Shown here: in pieces, positions 53,654 to 61,898 of the stretch
Layout of the letters: each line of letters starts with the position of its first letter
Position numbering within the stretch: the stretch's first letter is position 1
From: Demequina sp. NBRC 110051
Lineage (GTDB): Bacteria; Actinomycetota; Actinomycetes; Actinomycetales; Demequinaceae
Direction: 5' to 3'
NCBI RefSeq assembly: GCF_002090055.1
Contig: NZ_BBRH01000017.1
Span: forward strand, 1-64,000
DNA: 64,000 nt
The notes under the pieces: generated by a model
What the model saw: the letters and a program-made list of their open reading frames with translations, nothing else
Databases searched by the model: none
What the model was told of the DNA's origin: nothing
Position numbers and translations under genes: made by a program

Positions 53654-54523
53654 TTAGCGAGGATCGCGATATTTCCACATGGTGAGCGAGCCGAACACGG
53701 CCACGAGCGCCGCCGACCAGCCCAGGGTGATCGCGAGCTCCGAGCCAATCTGCTCACCGTTCATGAGCGCGCGGACTCCCGTCACGAGGTCGGACACCGG
53801 ATTGACATTGACCCACGCCTGCAGCCAGCCGGGCATGGTGGCCGGATCGACGAAGATGTTGGAGCCGAACAGCAGCGGCATCAGCACAAAGCTCGCGACA
53901 CCCATGATGGCGCCCGGCGTGCGCAGGATGAGCGACAGGAACGTCCAGATCCATCCCAGCGAGAACGCGAACACCAGCAGCAGCGCCACACCGAGCACCA
54001 CTCCGACCACGCCACCCGCAGGGCGCCAGCCGATCGCGAGGCACACGATGGATGTCACGATCGAGGCGACGATGAAGCGGACCGCGTCGCCCAACAGCAT
54101 TCCTACCAGGGGTGATGGTCGCCAGATAGGAAGCGAGCGGAAGCGGTCGAACACTCCCTTGTCAATATCGGTGCGCAGCGTGGTGCCGGTGTACATCGTG
54201 ATGAACAGCACCGACTGCACCAGCACGCCCGGCGCGATGTAGGCGATGTACGCGCTCACCGACCCGGCAATCGCGCCGCCGAACAGGTAGGTGAAGAGGA
54301 GCGTCATGATCACGGGGAACACCGTGACGTCGAAGAGTTGCTCGGGCACGTGCTTGATCTTGAGCAGCGCGCGCCATCCGAAGGTCACCGAGGTCGACAG
54401 GGCGCTGGGTCGCGCGGGCCGCTCGGAGGATGCGAGGGCGTGCGCGATGGCGCTCGCCTGGGGCGCGGCTTCCGTAGCGGTCACTTCCTTTGCGGCCGAT
54501 GCCGTGGTCTCATCGGTGGTCAT
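53654..54523 (-). CDS. ABC-2 type permease (DrrB-like)
   Basis: A 289-residue membrane protein with six predicted helices. The ABC-2 signature region is [51 protein letters not shown], and the C-terminal end has a helix and a short charged tail. It forms an exporter with the ATPase whose stop overlaps its start by 4 bp. DrrAB systems expel anthracyclines or similar drugs. A GGCCGATGCCGTGG copy is near the N-terminus. Confidence 0.92.
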   Translation of the reverse strand: MTTDETTASAAKEVTATEAAPQASAIAHALASSERPARPSALSTSVTFGWRALLKIKHVPEQLFDVTVFPVIMTLLFTYLFGGAIAGSVSAYIAYIAPGVLVQSVLFITMYTGTTLRTDIDKGVFDRFRSLPIWRPSPLVGMLLGDAVRFIVASIVTSIVCLAIGWRPAGGVVGVVLGVALLLVFAFSLGWIWTFLSLILRTPGAIMGVASFVLMPLLFGSNIFVDPATMPGWLQAWVNVNPVSDLVTGVRALMNGEQIGSELAITLGWSAALVAVFGSLTMWKYRDPR

Positions 54524-55482
54524 GCCGCCTCCTCCTTGGTCGGCTCCGCGGGCTTGCCCGTGAGCGACAGGAACACCTCGTCGAGCGTGGGCTGGCCGAG
54601 GCTGAATTGCGCGAGGCCAATGCCCGCAGCGTCGAGCTCCGTGAGCGCCCGCGTCACGCGGCCGCGGTCCTCGATGGACGCGGTGAGTGCCTGCGGGTCG
54701 GCCGGCATGTCGACGTCGACCTGGAGCTCGCGCAGCAGGATCTCGCGGGCGGCGTCTCGGTCGGCGCGATGCATCACGCGCACGTGCAGCATGCCGGAGC
54801 CCACCGAGGCCTTAAGTTCCGTGGCCGTGCCCTCCGCGATGATCTTGCCGTTGTCGATGACGCTGATCTTGTCCGCGAGCTGGTCCGCCTCGTCGAGGTA
54901 CTGCGTGGTGAGCATCACCGTGGTGCCGTAGGCCACCATGGCGCGGATGATGTCCCAGACCTCGTTGCGGCTGCGCGGGTCCAGTCCCGTGGTGGGCTCA
55001 TCGAGGAACAGCAGGTCGGGGGTCACGACGATGGACGCCGCAATGTCGATGCGTCGGCGCATGCCGCCCGAGTACTTCTTGACTTGACGGTCGGCGGCCT
55101 CGGCCAGCCCGAAGGCCTCGAGCAGCTCGGCACTGCGGCGCGTCGCCGCCTTGGGGGTAAACCCGTAGAGCTTGGCGATGAGGCGCAGGTTCTCGGCGCC
55201 GGTGAGGTCCTCGTCCACCGACGCGAACTGGCCAGTGAGCGCCACCCGCGAGCGCACCTCGTCGGACTGCGTACGGATGTCGTAGCCGAGCACGCGAGCC
55301 TCGCCAGCATCGGGCCTGATGAGCGTCGCGAGCATCCTGATAGCGGTGGTCTTGCCCGCGCCGTTGGGCCCCAAGAACCCGTGTACCCCGCCGCGCTCGA
55401 TCGCGAGATCGATCCCGTCGACCGCGCGCGTGTCGCCATACGTCTTCACGAGACCCGTGGTCTCGATCGCCAGCTCCGCCAT
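54520..55482 (-). CDS. ABC exporter ATP-binding protein (DrrA-like)
   Basis: A 320-residue ATPase with Walker [10 protein letters not shown]-loop [14 protein letters not shown], signature [14 protein letters not shown], Walker [13 protein letters not shown] and H-loop [15 protein letters not shown]. The C-terminal 80 residues carry the DrrA regulatory tail ([30 protein letters not shown]). It is divergent from a TetR gene, with a palindrome between them. The substrate is unknown. Confidence 0.94.
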   Translation of the reverse strand: MAELAIETTGLVKTYGDTRAVDGIDLAIERGGVHGFLGPNGAGKTTAIRMLATLIRPDAGEARVLGYDIRTQSDEVRSRVALTGQFASVDEDLTGAENLRLIAKLYGFTPKAATRRSAELLEAFGLAEAADRQVKKYSGGMRRRIDIAASIVVTPDLLFLDEPTTGLDPRSRNEVWDIIRAMVAYGTTVMLTTQYLDEADQLADKISVIDNGKIIAEGTATELKASVGSGMLHVRVMHRADRDAAREILLRELQVDVDMPADPQALTASIEDRGRVTRALTELDAAGIGLAQFSLGQPTLDEVFLSLTGKPAEPTKEEAA

Positions 55483-55535
55483 GCGTTCCTCTCCCCTGGT
55501 GTACGCCTGGTGCCCATCCTCACATCAGCGCTAGC

Positions 55536-55554
55536 ATGTAAACGCCGTTCACAT
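55536..55554. promoter_or_regulatory. TetR operator ATGTAAACGCCGTTCACAT
   Basis: The 8-bp arms ATGTAAAC/GTTCACAT (one mismatch) flank GCC in the 108-bp gap between the divergent DrrAB and TetR genes. The position suits control of both promoters. Confidence 0.7.
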
Positions 55555-55590
55555 CGCGAACCCGTCTAGGGTAAGTCAGCGTTCGAGGGG

Positions 55591-56244
55591 GTGCAAGGGG
55601 TGCCACAGGTTTCTCCTAGCTATCACCATGGCGACCTGCGCGCCGCGCTCGTCGAGGCGGGCCTGGACCTTGCGCGCACGGGCGGGCCGGCGGCCGTGGC
55701 CGTGCGCGAGGCGACCCGGATCGCGGGCGTCTCCCCCGCATCGGCCTATCGCCATTTTGCGGACCACCGCGCGCTGGTCGTCGCGGTGGCGCTGGCGGCG
55801 CAGGACCGGTTGGCGTCAACGATGGAGGCGCGGATCTCGGCCCTTGTGGCCGATGCCGGCGGAGATACGGCCGATGCCGCCGTCGCCCGCCTGCGCGGCG
55901 TCGGGTTGGGCTATATCGAGTTTGCGCTGGCGGAACCGGGGTGGTTTGCGCTCGCTCTGCTGACATTCGATCCCGGCGCGGCAGGTGCGACGCCGTCGGT
56001 TTCGACGGCCGATGCGGTGCCCCCGCCGTTCCAACTGCTCCTCGATGCGTTGGACGCGTGCATGGAGGCGGGCGTGCTGAGCCCCGAGGGCCGAGTCAAT
56101 GCCGAGTGGCCGTGTTGGTCAGCCGTGCACGGCTTTGCGGACATCGCCACGCGCGGTCCCCTGCAGGGACAAGACAACGACGTGCTCTCCACATTGGGAG
56201 AGCACGTCGTCGACCGGATCGTGGCGGGCGTGCGCAGCAGGTGA
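55591..56244 (+). CDS. TetR-family repressor of the DrrAB-like exporter
   Basis: A 217-residue regulator. The helix-turn-helix is YHHGDLRAALVEAGLDLARTGGPAAVAVREATRIAGVSPASAYRHFADHRALVVAVA. The C-terminal domain has FALAEPGWFALALLTFD, like the TetR_C WHG type. A GTG at 55591 or 55600 starts the protein. Four GGCCGATGC copies (one reversed) lie within it, the densest cluster in the window. A 13-bp perfect hairpin lies within the last codons. Confidence 0.88.
   Translation: MQGVPQVSPSYHHGDLRAALVEAGLDLARTGGPAAVAVREATRIAGVSPASAYRHFADHRALVVAVALAAQDRLASTMEARISALVADAGGDTADAAVARLRGVGLGYIEFALAEPGWFALALLTFDPGAAGATPSVSTADAVPPPFQLLLDALDACMEAGVLSPEGRVNAEWPCWSAVHGFADIATRGPLQGQDNDVLSTLGEHVVDRIVAGVRSR
56178..56209 (+). 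terminator. Perfect hairpin inside the 3' end of the TetR gene
   Basis: CGACGTGCTCTCC and GGAGAGCACGTCG flank ACATTG, inside codons for NDVLSTLGEHVVD. There is no T-run. It may stop convergent transcription from the oxidoreductase gene (17 bp beyond the TetR stop). Confidence 0.4.
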
Positions 56245-56260
56245 CTCCTCGGCCGGTCGC

Positions 56261-56911
56261 CTACAGCTGCTGAACGCGCTCCGTGTCAGCGGCGATCTCG
56301 CGCAGCTCCGCGGCGGTCATGGGCTTGCCGTAGCCGGGAGTGTCGCGCTCGAGCCTCCAGCTCTCGTCAAGCGTGCCGAGGTCGACAGCGTCGTAGCCGA
56401 GGTCGTCGAGGAAGGCCGTCGCGACCTCCTTGGCCTGGCCGTCTTGGCCGAAGATCGCGAGCGCGCGGCGGGTGGGCGTGCCGGCGGGCGTCGCGTCGCG
56501 CGGGATGTCTTTGGCGTTGATGTGGTTGAAGGCCTTGATCACGTGCGACTCGGGCAGGTGCTTCTGGAGGAGCCCGCTGGTGGTGGACATGTTGGTATCG
56601 AGCGCGGCGATCCGCCCGTCGCGGCCCGGGTAGTAGTTGTTGGCGTCGAGGACGACCTTGCCCACGAGCGGCTCCTGCGGGAGCGTCTCGATGGCGCTGA
56701 GCGGGATGGCGACGAGGACGATGTCGCCCGCCGCGGCGGCGTCCGCGATAGTGGCGCCGCGGGCGTGCGCCTCGCCGAGGCCGGCGATGACGTCGCCGAG
56801 CGTCTCAGGGCCCCGCGAGTTCGCGATGACCACGTCGTGGCCGGCGGCGATCGCCGCCTTCGCCACGTTGGTGCCGATGTTGCCTGCTCCGATGATGCCG
56901 AGGGTGCTCAT
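56261..56911 (-). CDS. NADPH-dependent F420 reductase-like oxidoreductase
   Basis: A 216-residue Rossmann protein. The N-terminal MSTLGIIGAGNIGTNVAKAAIAAGHDVVIANSRGPE binds NADP(H), and VIKAFNHINAKDIPRDATPAGTPTRRALAIFGQD matches the COG2085 family. Members transfer hydride between NADPH and F420 or act on other acceptors. The ATG overlaps the stop of the HNH gene upstream. Confidence 0.85.
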   Translation of the reverse strand: MSTLGIIGAGNIGTNVAKAAIAAGHDVVIANSRGPETLGDVIAGLGEAHARGATIADAAAAGDIVLVAIPLSAIETLPQEPLVGKVVLDANNYYPGRDGRIAALDTNMSTTSGLLQKHLPESHVIKAFNHINAKDIPRDATPAGTPTRRALAIFGQDGQAKEVATAFLDDLGYDAVDLGTLDESWRLERDTPGYGKPMTAAELREIAADTERVQQL

Positions 56912-57954
56912 GATTCGGAAAACGCGGGCGATGCCGGTGGGTATTCCACGCCGCGCGCAGCGCTGGGCACCGCGCATGCGGAGCGATGCTCGTCCCAGTG
57001 CTGCCGAAGCCACGCGATCTGTTCCTCACGCAGGTCAAGCTTCAGCTCGTTGCCGTGAAGCCTGCCGTATTGCGGATACCTTTTCAGATCGCCGGAGACA
57101 TCCACCGTCAAACGCAAGGGATCGAGCGCGAGCATCCCGTCGTCGAATAGTCGGTGAATGTCGCGCCGCAATATGAGCCCGCCGTATTGGTGGTGTTGAC
57201 CAAGTTTGGCGTAACTGTAGAGGTGGCCCGCTTCGAGAGCTCTTCGCGGCGCGGCCCCGGTGAACGCGCACACCTCTCCCTGAGTCTCGAGCAGGTGGTT
57301 GCGGAACTGCGACTGCCCACGGCGGACCCGCACGACAGATTGCCGATGCCCCTGGTCGAACTTGATGCGCAGCGGAGCGTCGCGCGGCAAAACACTCTCA
57401 GGCACGCGGCCCGTCAGTCTCGAGAGGGCGCGGTCCGCACCCTTTTCTTCGAGAAGTCCACTCAGGCCAGTCCAACTCACTGGACGCATGGCGTTGAAGT
57501 CGCCCGCATGAAGCGCAAGGGCCGTGACGAGACCCGCCTCAACGACACCCTCAAGCGCCGTCCATCCGGCGTCGTAGCGGGCGACGTACTTCTCGACGTC
57601 CGCCACCTCAGTGTCGGGCTCATCAAATTCCTCGTGACAAGTCGATTTCATGCAACGGAATCGAGGGGTCTTCGTCCGCCGCTCAGCGATTCGAGTCGTC
57701 GCACAGCGGGGGCAGCGTTGAAGAACCTTCACCCCAGGGGCACAGTCGATGTTTTCAATGACGGAGACACCAAGCACCTGCGACTTGTCCCACAACACCA
57801 CTACGTCCCCGACCGCGACGCTCTTCGCATTCGGGACGTTGCTATCCCAGGAGTAGTACGCCTCGGCCTGGTCGTCATAACCACCATTGCCCGCATGCCC
57901 GCGATTGTCACCAGCGGCCATCAACAGCCAGGTGCGCGGACCGCTTGTCTCCAT
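56908..57954 (-). CDS. PUA/EVE-like domain fused to an HNH endonuclease
   Basis: A 348-residue two-domain protein. Residues 1-80 (TWLLMAAGDNRGHAGNGGYDDQAEAYYSWDSNVPNAKSVAVGDVVVLWDKSQVLGVSVIENI) resemble EVE/PUA-type readers of modified bases. A zinc ribbon with Cys pairs (RCPRCATTRIAERRTKTPRFRCMKSTCHEEF) follows. A C-terminal HNH nuclease (RGQSQFRNHLLETQGEVCAFTGAAPRRALEAGHLYSYAKLGQHHQYGGLILRRDIHRLFDDGMLAL) ends the protein. The layout fits a modification-dependent (type IV) restriction enzyme. Chosen start: ATG 57954; an ATG at 58017 would add 21 unlikely residues. Confidence 0.8.
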   Translation of the reverse strand: METSGPRTWLLMAAGDNRGHAGNGGYDDQAEAYYSWDSNVPNAKSVAVGDVVVLWDKSQVLGVSVIENIDCAPGVKVLQRCPRCATTRIAERRTKTPRFRCMKSTCHEEFDEPDTEVADVEKYVARYDAGWTALEGVVEAGLVTALALHAGDFNAMRPVSWTGLSGLLEEKGADRALSRLTGRVPESVLPRDAPLRIKFDQGHRQSVVRVRRGQSQFRNHLLETQGEVCAFTGAAPRRALEAGHLYSYAKLGQHHQYGGLILRRDIHRLFDDGMLALDPLRLTVDVSGDLKRYPQYGRLHGNELKLDLREEQIAWLRQHWDEHRSACAVPSAARGVEYPPASPAFSES

Positions 57955-58182
57955 GGTGTGCAGCTTGCCATAGGGCCGGACGGAGGAATGGGTTTCTTGA
58001 CGCCAACGCCCCAACACATGCGCAAGTGCCGAGCGGTAAGTCGTTCATCATTTGCGTCACCCGCTGAGTCCCGAGCGCTACGGGGCCACCTGAGCCGCGT
58101 GGGTTCTCACCCGCGGTTGTCCGGCCGCGAGGCACGAGCGGTTGCGCCGGGCTTCATCGATAATTCGTGGAGGCGAACGCCC

Positions 58183-59037
58183 TCACCGACGCGCGGTCTG
58201 CGCGAGCACGGGCAACCCATACCGCTCGCGTCCCACTCGCCCGTCGATGAGAAAGAGCAGAGCGACCCCGATGACCGGAAGAACCAACCCGAATACCAGG
58301 GTGAGGATCACGGGCGCCACATCCATCTCGAACGCCGCGTCGGCCTGGGCTGCCACGAAAAATCCTGCGAGGTCGATTCCGGCATGAAGCACCATCGACC
58401 AGACAACGAACCTCGTGGCGACCATCGCGACATACAGCACCACCCCAGCTCCGAACGCGAAGATCACCTGGCCGATGAAGCCAAGCCCGTCGATGGGTGA
58501 AAGGCCCTCGACGCCCACAACGTTGCCCACGTGAACCAAGGCAAAGATGGCGGCACTTCCCCACGCGACGTCGCGTTCACGATCCCCTCCGCGGCGCAGG
58601 CAGGCCACGACGATTCCACGAAAGACGAGGCCCTCCACGAACCCGACGCACACCGCATACACCGCGAGAGCAGCGACGACTCGCGTGTTCATGAGGCTGT
58701 AGTCAACGACGGCAAAGCGCGCCACAAGCATCACAGCTACCAGCGCGAGCGCCACCCACTGACCGCGCCTGCCGCCCAGTGGTTGCACACCAAAGATCTC
58801 GCGTCCCCAACCGAGCGAGCGAACGAACCCGAGCACCACGAGCCCCGTCAGCGCCACGGGCAGCGCGAGGTCGAGCAACACGTACTGTGCGCCGCCCAAG
58901 GGATCAGCTCGAGACTCCTCCACGCCTAACGTAGACGTGAGGAATCCGATCCCCCAGAAGATCAGCCAATATCCAGCAGCGGCGAGAAGCGCCCGCCACA
59001 GTCCGCCTACGTGCCACCACCCGCGCCATACCGTCAC
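58183..59037 (-). CDS. CPBP-family intramembrane metalloprotease-like protein
   Basis: A 284-residue membrane protein with about eight helices. The CPBP/Abi motifs are VGFVEGLVFRGIVV (motif 1, with one of the two usual Glu), FALVHVGNVVG (motif 2, His) and WSMVLHAGIDLAG (motif 3, His). Related proteins mature bacteriocins or prenylated substrates, or give self-immunity. It follows a tiny membrane-protein gene by 6 bp and has no obvious peptide substrate next to it. Confidence 0.85.
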   Translation of the reverse strand: MTVWRGWWHVGGLWRALLAAAGYWLIFWGIGFLTSTLGVEESRADPLGGAQYVLLDLALPVALTGLVVLGFVRSLGWGREIFGVQPLGGRRGQWVALALVAVMLVARFAVVDYSLMNTRVVAALAVYAVCVGFVEGLVFRGIVVACLRRGGDRERDVAWGSAAIFALVHVGNVVGVEGLSPIDGLGFIGQVIFAFGAGVVLYVAMVATRFVVWSMVLHAGIDLAGFFVAAQADAAFEMDVAPVILTLVFGLVLPVIGVALLFLIDGRVGRERYGLPVLAQTARR

Positions 59038-59043
59038 AGCGCG

Positions 59044-59211
59044 TCACCGCTGCGAGACATCGCGCGCGTTCCACAACCGCCACGCCGCTCGCGCGCCAAC
59101 GACCGACACCAACGCGAGCGACCACCACACCTGGAGAAAGCCCGAGACGACGGCCATCGTGACGGCAAGCACGAGAATAATCATCTGGGCTTCTCGCTGG
59201 TGCTCACTCAT
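59044..59211 (-). CDS. Small membrane protein (55 aa) before the CPBP gene
   Basis: The frame starts at an ATG at 59211 with GGGGGAC as ribosome-binding site and ends at 59044. It encodes MSEHQREAQM, then two hydrophobic stretches (IILVLAVTMAVVSGF and SLALVSVVGARAA), and a basic C-terminal tail with RLWNARDVSQR. It ends 6 bp before the CPBP gene on the same strand. I find no family. It may be a partner or a substrate-like peptide of the protease, which is speculative. Confidence 0.6.
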   Translation of the reverse strand: MSEHQREAQMIILVLAVTMAVVSGFLQVWWSLALVSVVGARAAWRLWNARDVSQR

Positions 59212-59317
59212 CACGTCCCCCTTGTCGTGTGGCGTCCCGCCCGCTCAGCCTGCCACGGCCGGCGCCCGCACGCCATCCGCCGCGCACGACGGCTGTACCC
59301 GACGTAGCCTGCCAAGC

Positions 59318-59884
59318 ATGGGCCGACTCATCATCGAACAGCACGTCACCGCGGACGGGTTCGCCGCGGGTCCAAACGGCGAGCTCGACTGGATTGACGG
59401 TTCCGTCTCGGAGCCCGGCCCCATGGTCGACGAGGCCCTCGCCGAACTAGAACACGCGGACGCCATCCTGCTGGGCGCCACCACGTACCGCCTGTTCATC
59501 GCCTACTGGCCGACGGCGCTCGACGACCCCCTGGCCGCGCCCATCAACAGGCTCCCCAAGCACATCGTCTCGCAGACCCTGCCCGAGGCTCGGTGGGGAG
59601 ACCACACCCCGGCCACGGTCGAGTCCGGCGATCCCGCCGCCACCGCCGATCGCCTCAAGCAGACCTACGACCGCGACATCATCGTGTGGGGAAGCTTGCA
59701 GCTCGCGAGCGCGCTCCTCGAGGCGGGCAAGGTCGACGAGGCACGCCTCCGCGTCGCACCGGTCGCGATCGGCCAAGGCATCCCGTTGTGGGACCTGGAT
59801 TATGGGCCGATGCCACTCACGCTGAGGTCCGCGACTCCCCTTTCCACGGGGCAGGTCACGCTGATCTACGACGTCACGCGCTAG
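59318..59884 (+). CDS. Dihydrofolate reductase/RibD C-terminal family protein
   Basis: A 188-residue reductase-fold protein. It shows MGRLIIEQHVTADGFAAGPNGELDWIDG at the N-terminus, HADAILLGATTYRLF, then IIVWGSLQLASALLEAGKVDEARLRVAPVAIGQGIPLW, all matching the YyaP/RibD-C group that binds NADPH. It is a single gene divergent from the CPBP pair. The substrate is unknown. The ATG is at 59318. Confidence 0.88.
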   Translation: MGRLIIEQHVTADGFAAGPNGELDWIDGSVSEPGPMVDEALAELEHADAILLGATTYRLFIAYWPTALDDPLAAPINRLPKHIVSQTLPEARWGDHTPATVESGDPAATADRLKQTYDRDIIVWGSLQLASALLEAGKVDEARLRVAPVAIGQGIPLWDLDYGPMPLTLRSATPLSTGQVTLIYDVTR

Positions 59885-59900
59885 AGGCGCCAGCAAGAGA

Positions 59901-59935
59901 ACAGGGCCGCCCGCGCCACGCGCGGACGGCCCTGT
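59901..59935. terminator. Hairpin between convergent genes
   Basis: ACAGGGCCG/CGGCCCTGT arms with nested CGCGC pairing lie 17 bp after the reductase stop and before the end of the SHOCT gene. Confidence 0.65.
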
Positions 59936-59947
59936 GCGACTCGCCAC

Positions 59948-60253
59948 TTATGCATGTCCCATGGCGGCGAGCCGGGCCTGGTACTCCTCAAGCTCGATGT
60001 CCCCGCGAGCCAGGCGCTCGTCGAGGATCTGCTTGGGCGTCGCGCTGTTGAGCGACGCCTCGGGTGAGACGGGCACCTCGGCTGCCACGGCATCGACCGT
60101 CGGAACCGGCTGCACTGCCTGCGACGGACGATTGTCCGCGAGCAGGCGGACGCTCAGGTAGATAAAGCCGCCGATGACGGCCGCGCCGAGCAGCCAAAAC
60201 ACGCCCGCCCAGATGGTCGGGGCCAACGAGCTCGTCACTTCGATTCCACGCAT
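59948..60253 (-). CDS. SHOCT-domain membrane protein
   Basis: A 101-residue protein. One membrane segment lies near residues 13-35 (AGVFWLLGAAVIGGFIYLSVRLL). After a Val/Ala/Pro linker comes a C-terminal SHOCT domain, PKQILDERLARGDIELEEYQARLAAM. SHOCT domains are short oligomerisation modules. Two adjacent ATG codons (60256, 60253) are possible starts, with GGGAG near. The role is unknown. Confidence 0.8.
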   Translation of the reverse strand: MRGIEVTSSLAPTIWAGVFWLLGAAVIGGFIYLSVRLLADNRPSQAVQPVPTVDAVAAEVPVSPEASLNSATPKQILDERLARGDIELEEYQARLAAMGHA

Positions 60254-60329
60254 CATGCTCCCTGTCCGGCACCCGCCCGGGCACCTCATGGGAACAAGAT
60301 TCCTCGCAGAACCTAGGAGCTGCCTGGGA

Positions 60330-61310
60330 CTACGCCACAGATTCGCGCAAAGTCGGGCGGGCGCCCCCGATGACCACCGGAACGGTCGCCCACCACCGCT
60401 CGAGCATGCGGGCGTGCTCGGCCGGCGCGTCGATCCACGGCATGTGCCCCTCGCCCTCGCGCACCCTCACCTCGCTCACGGGCGCCGCGGCCGCCCAGCG
60501 CCGGAACTGCGATTCACGCGCGAACGGGTCGGAACTGCCGAGCACCCACAGCGAGGGCGCCTGGAGACGGCCGACATCGGCCCGCCCCACGCCCCACCCC
60601 GCCCGGATGCCCAACCACCCGGCGACCGCGCGCAGCAGCTCCAGGTCATTCGCGTAGGTGTCGGTGTCACGGGCGAGCGCCACGCGCCACGCAAAGTCCT
60701 CCGCACTAAGTCCGCCACGCTTGACGGTGGGCCCGTGGCCGATGCTTCCCAAGGACTTCCGTATCTCCCGCTCCCCTACCGGGAATCGCGAGACCGCACT
60801 CGACACGGCACCCACGGTCGCCGCACGCATGTGCCAGGGCAGACGCATGCCTCGAACGGCGGGCGCACCTTCGAACACCACGGAGCGCACCAGGTCGGGG
60901 CGGTCGCCTGCGAGCAACAGCGCCGGCATGGCGCCGGCGGAGCTTGCGACCAGGTCCACGGGCGCCGTGGCAAGGTCCTCGATGACTGCGGCGAGGAAAC
61001 TGCTCGCTGCCGCACGGAGTGTCTCGGGCCGGCTGAGGTCGCCCGGCATGACATCGCTCGAGCCACAGCCCGGGCGGTCGACGACGATGGAGCGCACGCC
61101 CCGGAGCGCGCCGACGAGCGGCGCGAACATGCCTCCCGCGGAGGGTGTGCCGTGCACGAACACCACGTCGTGGCCCGCGCCGGTGGAGAGCGCGCGGACC
61201 TTGCCGCCGCCTGGCACCGTCACGCGATGCTCGGTGGCATCGACTCCGTGGCTGGCCCACATCGCCGCCTCGGCGGCCTCGTAGCGGGACCTGTCCTTCA
61301 CCCGAGCCAT
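60330..61310 (-). CDS. Alpha/beta-hydrolase
   Basis: A 326-residue alpha/beta-hydrolase. The oxyanion segment is VFVHGTPSAGGMF, the nucleophile is in VASSAGAMPALLL (ASSAGA replaces the usual GxSxG), an acid is in LGSSDPFA, and the catalytic His is in GEGHMPWID. The Ala at the first Gly position is unusual but tolerated. Substrate unknown. It lies 9 bp downstream of the PEBP gene on the same strand, so the two may be co-transcribed. Confidence 0.85.
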   Translation of the reverse strand: MARVKDRSRYEAAEAAMWASHGVDATEHRVTVPGGGKVRALSTGAGHDVVFVHGTPSAGGMFAPLVGALRGVRSIVVDRPGCGSSDVMPGDLSRPETLRAAASSFLAAVIEDLATAPVDLVASSAGAMPALLLAGDRPDLVRSVVFEGAPAVRGMRLPWHMRAATVGAVSSAVSRFPVGEREIRKSLGSIGHGPTVKRGGLSAEDFAWRVALARDTDTYANDLELLRAVAGWLGIRAGWGVGRADVGRLQAPSLWVLGSSDPFARESQFRRWAAAAPVSEVRVREGEGHMPWIDAPAEHARMLERWWATVPVVIGGARPTLRESVA

Positions 61311-61319
61311 GAGCTTTCC

Positions 61320-61763
61320 CTACGCCGAGTAGGTGGCGACCAGGCGCGCCTGTTCAATGACGGCATCGGCGCTGTGGTGGAGGAAGCCCGAGCGAGACGG
61401 GGTGCCGTCGACGGGCTCGGACAGGGCGTAGACCCAGAAGTAATAGTGATGGTCGCCATGGCCGGCGGGCGGGAAGGGGCCCACGTAGCCGCTGCCGCCG
61501 GTGTCGTTGGGACCCGAGCGACCGGCGGTGACGTCGATCTCGCCCTCGACCGCCGGGATGCCATACAGCGTCCAGTGCGTGAAGCCGGGAGGCATGGGGG
61601 CGTCCGGGTCGTGGCAGATCAGTGCGAGCTCGACGGCACCCTCGGGGATGCCGCTTACCACGAACCGCGGCGGAGTGGTGGCGTCCTCGCCTGCGAAGGC
61701 GTCGGGTACGCGCTCGCCGTCGGTGACGTCGGGGCTGGTCAGGGTCAGATCCTTCACCTGCAT
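61320..61763 (-). CDS. YbhB/YbcL (PEBP) family protein
   Basis: A 147-residue phosphatidylethanolamine-binding-protein homologue. The ligand pocket motifs are ICHDPDAPMPPGFTHWTLYGIP and GYVGPFPPAGHGDHHYYFWVYAL. No signal peptide is present. In bacteria the function is uncertain; a ligand-binding or kinase-modulating role is assumed by homology. Confidence 0.92.
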   Translation of the reverse strand: MQVKDLTLTSPDVTDGERVPDAFAGEDATTPPRFVVSGIPEGAVELALICHDPDAPMPPGFTHWTLYGIPAVEGEIDVTAGRSGPNDTGGSGYVGPFPPAGHGDHHYYFWVYALSEPVDGTPSRSGFLHHSADAVIEQARLVATYSA

Positions 61764-61826
61764 CGTCTCTCCTTCGTTGGCCTTACGGCGTGAACGATTG
61801 ACTCGCCGCCGGGATTCCTGGCCCGG

Positions 61827-61890
61827 GCGACGGTGACTGTCCCATGGGACGCAAAAAAGTGCTCAGAGCGACGGTGAGCGTCCCATGGGG
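61827..61890. repeat. Two direct repeats GCGACGGTGA..GTCCCATGGG
   Basis: A 23-bp unit at 61827-61849 recurs at 61868-61890 with 3 differences (41-bp period). It includes the palindrome CCCATGGG. The repeats lie in the gap between the PEBP gene and the amino-acid importer ATPase. Confidence 0.6.
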
Positions 61891-61898
61891 CGTTGCGG

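Noticed and set aside
61827-61890. CRISPR array start
   Set aside because: Only two units exist, the interval is 18 bp, and no cas genes are near.
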